A DNA stretch of 64,000 nucleotides from Dreissena polymorpha. Its lineage: Eukaryota; Mollusca; Bivalvia; Myida; Dreissenidae. The translations under genes were made by a program, and so were the position numbers. This document shows, in pieces, positions 57,624-64,000 of this stretch. The notes beneath the pieces were generated by a model that saw only the letters and a program-made list of their open reading frames with translations, made no database searches and was not told the origin of the DNA. Every line of letters begins with the position of its first letter. The stretch's first letter is position 1. The DNA lies in NCBI RefSeq assembly GCF_020536995.1, contig NC_068356.1, forward strand, positions 87,401,941-87,465,940, given 5' to 3'.

Positions 57624-58583
57624 ATGAGCAACGAGACAACAAAAAACCAGCCAAAACTTAGTTTCACGGGGACTAAGCCACAGACAAAGCCTGCTGTCAA
57701 AAAATACAGGCCAGACAATAGTGATAACAGTAACTCAAGTATGGAGGAACTGAATTCAATACAGGTACAACTTCAAGTCATGAATGAGGGAATTACAAAT
57801 TTAAGGGATGATGTCAAAGGCATGCTAAAAAAAGATGAAGTTGAACAGCTGATAATGAACACAGTCACAAATCTTATGAAAAACCTTGAACACAGCACAC
57901 ACAAAAAAATTGAACAAATGATCAACGAAAAAGTAAATGATATGCAATCCAAAATGGACAGCCTAGACTTCGAAAATAAAAGCCTAAGAGAAAAAATTGA
58001 ACATCTCGAAAAGACCAATGAGATCAAAAACAAAACCATAAATGAGCAAATTGAAAAAACCTATGGCATAAGTAAAACTGCACATAAAAAGGCAAACTAC
58101 AACGAACAATATTCGAGGAAAAACAACATAAAAATCCTCAATATACCAGAAGCTAAAGAAGAAAATGAAATAACACTTGCAAAAACTGTAGGGCAAATTC
58201 TGAAGACCCACACGGAAGTTGACCTTCAACCAATAGATATAGTGGCATTGCACCGTATCCCTACCAAGAGGGGGCAGATTCGCCCCGTACTTATAAAGCT
58301 ACGCAACAACTCTGCGAAATCTGCCATCATGCGGAAACGGGCTCCAATGAAGAGCAACGGTTACAAGCTGGTTGACGATGTCACGAAACCGAACCAGGGC
58401 TTAATCAACAGGCTTCTTCTGCATCCAAATATTGACAGTGCGTGGTATTTTAATGGTGCGGTATATGGACAAACTGTTGCCGGTGAGCGAATCAAATTCG
58501 ACATATATGATAATGTGAATGATGTTATCGAAAGCTTCAGGCAATATAGAAGAAATGGCGTGAGCGGACACCCGGAGAAATGA
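57624..58583 (+). CDS. LINE ORF1, nucleic-acid-binding coiled-coil protein
   Basis: 319 aa. The N-terminus is basic and Ser/Thr-rich (GTKPQTKPAVKKYRPDNSDN). A long heptad-rich coiled coil spans about residues 40-165. An L1-type RRM-like part follows (YSRKNNIKILNIPEAKEENE, then ALHRIPTKRGQIRPVLIKL). This is the arrangement of L1/Tx1 ORF1 (transposase_22-like), whose trimers coat the element RNA. The frame is intact. Confidence 0.85.
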   Translation: MSNETTKNQPKLSFTGTKPQTKPAVKKYRPDNSDNSNSSMEELNSIQVQLQVMNEGITNLRDDVKGMLKKDEVEQLIMNTVTNLMKNLEHSTHKKIEQMINEKVNDMQSKMDSLDFENKSLREKIEHLEKTNEIKNKTINEQIEKTYGISKTAHKKANYNEQYSRKNNIKILNIPEAKEENEITLAKTVGQILKTHTEVDLQPIDIVALHRIPTKRGQIRPVLIKLRNNSAKSAIMRKRAPMKSNGYKLVDDVTKPNQGLINRLLLHPNIDSAWYFNGAVYGQTVAGERIKFDIYDNVNDVIESFRQYRRNGVSGHPEK

Positions 58584-61170
58584 ACATTACTTGCATAAGT
58601 GGTATGTTTCTAATTTTATGACTGTACATCTATATTACATGTAAAACCAAAACAGCGCATTTTTAGCTTTAATCTGTTCTATGTTGAACCCGTTTGTGTT
58701 GTTATCTTCTAAAATTTATGTACGTAGATGTTTAACAAACACCTTAACCTAATCTTTGGAATAATCATATAACTTTAAAAAAAGACATTAATACAATTTT
58801 TTTTCTAAAACAAAAAAACAAAACAGTTTATGTCTAAATTTGTAGAAATTAGCAATTGATTAATCGAAAGCAGAAATCACACAAGTAAATAAAGATACTA
58901 ACTATATAATCACCGGCTGGATAAAAAAATAGACTATAGATTTATAGTTTCTATTTTTAGCATGACCATATAGCCTTTACCAAAAACTACGATTAACTGC
59001 AAGCAGCAATCACATAAGTAAATAAAGATACTAACTATAAAATCACCTGTTGGATTGAAAAATTGACTATAGAATCATACTTTCTATTTTTAGCATGACC
59101 ATATAGCACGTATGCAATAATACAGTGCAGAACATAGTCCTTATCTAGTTTAAAATACTAATCCCATTAATTTTAAAATCTGTGAAGATGTATGAACTAA
59201 GGTTATGTAAATTACACATCAAATGTTATAATTAACAGTAAATATTCCCATGTTATTGACTGGTTGCTGCATTAAGTTTTGTGGATAATGTATGCATTAA
59301 TAAACCTACCCTACATAGTGATGTACAAACATTACAGGGGAACTATTGAACTAAATTACATCCTTTTTGAAAGTCAGAAACTGTTGTATTTAATGTAAAT
59401 ACAGACATTGTACTTGTTTTTATTATGTTCCATACTCTGGCACAGATGATCGTGTTGCACATTTTATGATTGTACTTGTTTTTATTATGTTCCATACTCT
59501 GGCACAGATGATTGTGTTGCACATTTTATGATTGTACTTGTTTTTATTATGTTCCATACTCTGGCACAGATGATTGTGTTGCACATTTGATGATTGTACT
59601 TGTTTTTATTATGTTCCATACTCTGGCACAGAGGATTGTGTTGCACATTTTATGATTGTTATCCCTATACCTATCCGTATGGGTCTATTACGAACAATGT
59701 ATTGCTCTTTAAAGAAAAATATATTGTAAATTGCAATTTCTACTGATGCTCTTAAATTATTGAAAATTAAACATCCTTATAATTATATTCTAACGGTTTA
59801 TCTGATCACAATGATTATTTTCCTTTATACATGTAAGCTTGACAAGATAAAACTACATGTTCTTATATTGGCTCCTTTAAAACTACTATATGCTTATAAT
59901 TCTACTGTGAGTGGTAAGAACTACAACTACTGTAAACTAGCCTTTTCTTGTATACTATATCTCAGATGTGAAGATAGATATGAATGTAATTGTTCTTTAC
60001 AACATACGCAGTTTATCACAATGGTTAATTATTCAACCGGACTTGTTCATTTTCTTTATTAATGTTTGAAATAAGAGTCTGTAAAGGACACATATTTTAG
60101 AACATAAATAAGTTTTGATACATGTTTTAAATATTGTCAGGTCTATAAATGAATGTAATTGATATCTGCAACAAGTGAACGTTGATGAAAACTCTTATTA
60201 TCTGAGATATGTATCCTTTCATTAATTATATGATTAACACGTGTACATGTGTAAAAAGTATGTGTAAATGCAGTTTTTGTGAAATAAGTAAATCTGAATG
60301 AAGTGAGCTTTCCATATTAAAAATTATTGCGAAATGTTCTTATTATTAGAAATATGAATGTCAAAGAAAATTCTTTCATTTTAGGGATGTGTTTTTTCTT
60401 TCTTACTAAATGTTTTCAATGAATATAATTGATATCTGCAATACACGAAGGTTGATGAAAATCCTTAATTTAATATATCTGGTGATGTTTTTTCTTTCCA
60501 TAAATAAATGTTTAGCTCAAATGTATTTGTAATAAGTATATTTAAGTGTAGATTTTTCCAAATTATCCAACTTTATTGCTTAATTAATAATTATTTAAAT
60601 TATAAACATATGAAAAGAAGAAATAAAATGAACCATCATACATTGTTGCATTCGGGTTTTATTTGTGTGATTTATGAAGACAGTAGTTTGTTTGTCACAT
60701 GTTTATGTTTCACCATACATAATACATTACCCATAAAATTACATATAATATATTTTCATATGTTGTAAATCATGTATTTTAATGTAAATAAGCCCCTATG
60801 TTTGATTGCAACCACAATCATTCATTATACCTTAAGCCTCCTTTTGTACTTTTTGTTATTTTGTTCTTATACTGTATGTTTGTGTTTAAGTTGCTGAATT
60901 GTTTGTGTCTAAACATGCAGAAGCTGAAAGTTATGAATATTGTATTATATATATTGCTCCAAGATACCTGTTTTGGGACTCATATTTTACAGCTCATTTT
61001 TCTTCCTTCTGTCATTATTTCTTTTCACTTCTTCACGTCTATAGAATCTTCATATTTTTGGATCTTTAATTTTTGTTTTCTAATTTTGTATGAATGCACG
61101 GACATCTTTAAAATAGAAACTTACTGGACAAACCCACATAATAATATTTACACACCCTCCCTCTCTTTAA
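58584..61170 (+). other. Long inter-ORF spacer of the LINE
   Basis: 2.6 kb, very AT-rich, with no recognisable protein. It holds a doubled block of about 150 bases (58850-59105: AAATAAAGATACTAACTATA in both), four 62-base units (59408-59655) and a loose doublet with TGATATCTGCAA (60150, 60430). Small open frames here look random. L1-type elements normally have a short or overlapping gap. Confidence 0.75.
59408..59655. repeat. Four tandem 62-bp units inside the LINE
   Basis: The unit is TTGTACTTGTTTTTATTATG, then TTCCATACTCTGGCACAGAT and GATTGTGTTGCACATTTTATGA. Copies differ by only a few bases, so they are recent. Confidence 0.9.
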
Positions 61171-63408
61171 ATGATTAAATTATGCACTCTGAACGTAAAA
61201 GGGCTAAACAATAAAGACAAACGCATTAAAATCTTCAAATGGTTAGACGAAAAAAAATATAGTATATGCCTACTACAAGAAAGTCACTTGACACATACTT
61301 TAGCACAAACCTTAAAAGATGAATGGGACGGAGACATCTATCTTAGTGGACAACATACTAATAAACAAGGCATTGCCTTTCTGATAAAAAATAATATAGG
61401 TATCACAGTCAATAACTTTAACGAAATAATAATTGGCAGACAAGCAAGTATAGATATCAAAATACACGAAACAGAATTAACATTAATTAATGTTTACGGC
61501 CCTAACATAGATGATTACACATTCTATGAAACATTACAATCCTTTATAATTAATAACCAAGATAAAAACATTATAATCGGTGGTGATTTTAATACTGTTC
61601 TTAACCCATTATTAGACAAAAAGAATGGAAACCTTTATACTCATCCTAAAAATAGAAACATTTTAAATAACATAATTGAAAACTACAATATGATAGACAT
61701 CTGGCGTACAATATATCCAAACGAAAGCAAATTCACCTGGCACTCAAACACAAAACCAACAATATTTTGTAGATTAGACTATTTTTTAATATCTGAATCT
61801 CTTTGCAACATTATTGACACATGCAACATAAAACCAGGATTCATGACTGACCACTCTCTAGTTGAACTTAAACTGCACAATATACAACCTGAAAGAGGCC
61901 CAGGATACTTTAAAATTAACAACAGCATCTTATTAGATACACAATATCAAACACAAATAAAACAGGAAATATTAAATACAGTTCAAAATAATAAAGATGC
62001 AAACCCAAACACCTTATGGGAAGTAATTAAAGGAAATATACGCAACACAACAATTAGATACACATCATTTAAACAAAAAGAAACACACAAACTTGAAGCT
62101 GAAACCATCAAAACCATTGAAACACTTGAAAAACAATTGCACCAAACAAACACAAATGATACCACCGACATTGAAAATGAAATAACATTAAAAAAACAAA
62201 TATTAGATGGAATCTATCATACACATCTCAATGGAATAATACTAAGAGCGCGTGCTCAGCATGTTGAACACAATGAAAAAAACACAAAATATTTCGCAAA
62301 CATTGAAAAACGTAGAAGTGAACAAAAAACTGTACACAAATTAGTAGTCAATGGCAAAGATATAACAAACAGAACTCAAATACTAGAAGAACAACGTTTA
62401 TTTTTCGAAACCCTCTATAAACGAAAAAATGTTGAAAATAACACCCTTTTTAAAAATACACATCACGCTTTAAACCAGGAGGAAAAACAACTGTGCGACG
62501 GATTGCTTAATGAATATGAATGTGGATTAGCCCTAAAAGAAATGCAAAATAACAAAAGCCCAGGATCTGATGGCATCACAATCGAATTTTATAAAATATT
62601 CTGGAATGATATAAAAACACATCTAATTAATTCACTTAACTTTTCATTTAACAATGAAAACTTAACTACCCTACAAAAACAAGGTATTATATCACTTATT
62701 CCAAAACCTGGAAAAAACTTAGAATCCTTATCAAACTGGCGCCCAATTAGTTTACTTAACAATGATTATAAAATTGCAACTAAAAGTATAGCAAACAGAA
62801 TAAAAAAAATATTACCATCAATTATTTCAAAATCTCAATCTGGTTTCATAAAAGGACGTTACATTGGTGAAAACGTTCGTCTTATCCAAGAATGCATAAA
62901 CTATTTCAACAATTCAAATAGTCCTGGTCTAATATTCTTTGCAGACTTTGAAAAGGCATTCGATTCGCTTGATCATTCATTTATGTTCTCCTGCTTAGAA
63001 AATATGAACTTTGGTGAAAATCTCATTCAATGGGTCAAACTTTTCTATACCGATATTAATAGTATAATCATTAACAATGGCTTCTTTTCAAACAGTTTTA
63101 ACATCGAACGGGGGGTTCGACAAGGATGTCCACTCTCATCATCGCTATTTATTATTTGCATCGAGTATCTATCACATCACATACAATCAAATAAACACAT
63201 AAAAGGCATATCACTAGAACCTGACGAAGAAATCAAACAATCCCTATTTGCTGACGATGCAACTTACTTTTTAAACGACAATTACGATTCTTTCCATAAC
63301 CTAATAGAGTCGCTAACCCTTTACGGAATGACATCGGGTCTAAAACTAAACAAAAGTAAATGTACTGTGCTACGAGTAGAAGTACAAAAAACAAGTACCA
63401 AATTTTAA
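61171..63408 (+). CDS. LINE ORF2, endonuclease and reverse transcriptase, shortened
   Basis: 745 aa. APE-type endonuclease first: CTLNVKGLNNKDKR, LLQESHLTH, IIGGDFNTVLNPL, DHSLVELKL. Then the RT domain: NKSPGSDGITIEFYKIFW, LIPKPGKNLESLSNWRPISL, SGFIKGRYIGENVR, FFADFEKAFDSLDH, GVRQGCPLSSSLFIICIEYL, and the catalytic SLFADDATYF. The frame stops soon after the FADD box (KLNKSKCTVLRVEVQKTSTKF). A C-terminal piece in another frame (IFEQKWNRIKF, ending about 63520) follows directly. Full L1-type ORF2 is about 1200 aa, so roughly 400 aa of RT thumb and C-terminal region are gone. The copy cannot be autonomous. Confidence 0.92.
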   Translation: MIKLCTLNVKGLNNKDKRIKIFKWLDEKKYSICLLQESHLTHTLAQTLKDEWDGDIYLSGQHTNKQGIAFLIKNNIGITVNNFNEIIIGRQASIDIKIHETELTLINVYGPNIDDYTFYETLQSFIINNQDKNIIIGGDFNTVLNPLLDKKNGNLYTHPKNRNILNNIIENYNMIDIWRTIYPNESKFTWHSNTKPTIFCRLDYFLISESLCNIIDTCNIKPGFMTDHSLVELKLHNIQPERGPGYFKINNSILLDTQYQTQIKQEILNTVQNNKDANPNTLWEVIKGNIRNTTIRYTSFKQKETHKLEAETIKTIETLEKQLHQTNTNDTTDIENEITLKKQILDGIYHTHLNGIILRARAQHVEHNEKNTKYFANIEKRRSEQKTVHKLVVNGKDITNRTQILEEQRLFFETLYKRKNVENNTLFKNTHHALNQEEKQLCDGLLNEYECGLALKEMQNNKSPGSDGITIEFYKIFWNDIKTHLINSLNFSFNNENLTTLQKQGIISLIPKPGKNLESLSNWRPISLLNNDYKIATKSIANRIKKILPSIISKSQSGFIKGRYIGENVRLIQECINYFNNSNSPGLIFFADFEKAFDSLDHSFMFSCLENMNFGENLIQWVKLFYTDINSIIINNGFFSNSFNIERGVRQGCPLSSSLFIICIEYLSHHIQSNKHIKGISLEPDEEIKQSLFADDATYFLNDNYDSFHNLIESLTLYGMTSGLKLNKSKCTVLRVEVQKTSTKF

Positions 63409-63882
63409 TTGTTTTGTCCATAGTCTTAAACTAAAAATCCAGATTGAGAAAGAAATAGCTCTTAGTAATGACACATTACAAATCTTTGAACAAAAATGGA
63501 ATCGGATTAAATTCTCATAATGTTTTGTCCACTTATATACATTTCACTCTAATGTTAGTTTATCTTCCTAAAACAGTTTTTTTTTTATCTTTCTAATATA
63601 GTTTTTGTTTATATATTTTTTTTCAATCTAACAAGATCATTGTGAATATACAACTAAACACACAAATACAGTATGCTTTCTTCCGACTTTATACAACTCA
63701 TCATTTTTCATAACTATTCCTCTGTTGTTCTTTTCTTTTCTCTCTCTAAAAAAAAATATTTATATATATTAGCATATCTTGTATAACATGTGTGAACTTT
63801 ATTGCTTTATACAATCACTGTGTTGTATGATCATATACATGTTTACATTATATGTATGATATTGAATTAAAAAAAAAAAAAA

Positions 63883-64000
63883 AAAAAATGGCTATAAATG
63901 AGCTTGTCCAGGCCATAACTATGTTGTTCATTGTGAGATTTAAAAATTATTTGGTACATTTGTTCATCATCATTGGACGGTGTGTCGTGCGAAAGAATTA
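63883..64000. repeat. Tandem-core element, right part after the LINE, continues past the edge
   Basis: ATGGCTATAAATGAGCTTGT resumes the unit interrupted at 57240 (ATGGCCATAAATGAGCTTGT in the preceding unit) and runs through CATCATTGGACGGTGTGTCG to the end of the window. Confidence 0.85.

Larger units (their letters stand above)
57241..63882 (+). mobile_element. L1/Tx1-type LINE with poly(A) and target-site duplication, ORF2 internally deleted
   Basis: Flanked by the 11-bp duplication AAAAAATGGCT (57230-57240 and 63883-63893) and ending in about 20 A, as target-primed reverse transcription leaves. Order: 5' leader starting GAACTGAACTGAAC, ORF1 (57624-58583), a 2.6-kb AT-rich spacer, ORF2 (61171-63408), a short C-terminal remnant, and a 3' tail. 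It is inserted in a tandem-repeat unit whose sequence continues directly after the second duplication copy. Confidence 0.9.

Noticed and set aside
59760-61178. Hydrophobic small frames in the LINE spacer
   Set aside because: Very AT-rich DNA gives Leu/Ile/Phe-rich frames by chance; no recognisable motif and no start context.
57500-63900. LTR retroelement or other capsid-bearing element
   Set aside because: No long terminal repeats, no protease, integrase or capsid-type frame; endonuclease plus RT order, poly(A) and an 11-bp duplication identify a LINE.

Overview
The window is animal nuclear DNA, most likely from a bivalve mollusc. Its genes are split by spliceosomal introns, it is AT-rich, and it is crowded with short palindromic repeats. 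The commonest repeat, with a core reading like 'AGCCTGTGCAGTCCGCACAGG', resembles one I associate with dreissenid mussels. That genus assignment is recalled knowledge plus inference, not proof.

Four host genes can be rebuilt exon by exon with matching splice phases. (1) Minus strand, 11674 down to 271 and off the left edge: a secreted ADAMTS-type zinc metalloprotease. Its 14 visible exons encode signal peptide, prodomain, a furin site, the HExxH metalloprotease, disintegrin-like, TSP1 and Cys-rich parts. (2) Plus strand, 15238-20925: a secreted GPX3-like glutathione peroxidase with an in-frame TGA selenocysteine codon. Its last exon and 3' UTR, with a convincing SECIS hairpin, are duplicated in tandem. 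(3) Minus strand, 37743-23891: an unnamed 1112-residue surface protein made of a signal peptide, four alternating FN3-CUB pairs, a Ser/Thr-rich stalk and a hydrophobic C-terminus. Every module junction is phase 1. (4) Plus strand, 40387-54377: a complete protein disulfide isomerase (PDIA1/P4HB type, 505 aa), with two CGHC sites, an acidic tail and a DDEL ending. Its promoter has an ERSE-like site and an NRF-1-like site.

The rest is mobile and repeat DNA. From 57241 to 63882 lies an L1/Tx1-type LINE with ORF1, an unusually long inter-ORF spacer, and an ORF2 missing its middle. It is bounded by an 11-bp target duplication and sits inside an older tandem-repeat element. Other items are about 15 copies of the palindromic MITE, two TTAA-flanked elements carrying a tRNA-Ser-like segment, and several elements with inverted ends around 141-172-bp tandem units. 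There are also foldbacks, a 22-bp minisatellite in a PDI intron and a 0.5-kb GAT microsatellite.

The four genes do not form an operon. Three products are secreted or surface/matrix proteins and the fourth folds disulfide-rich secretory proteins, but that link is thematic only. Intergenic stretches 11675-15237, 37744-40200 and 54378-56578 showed no further genes.
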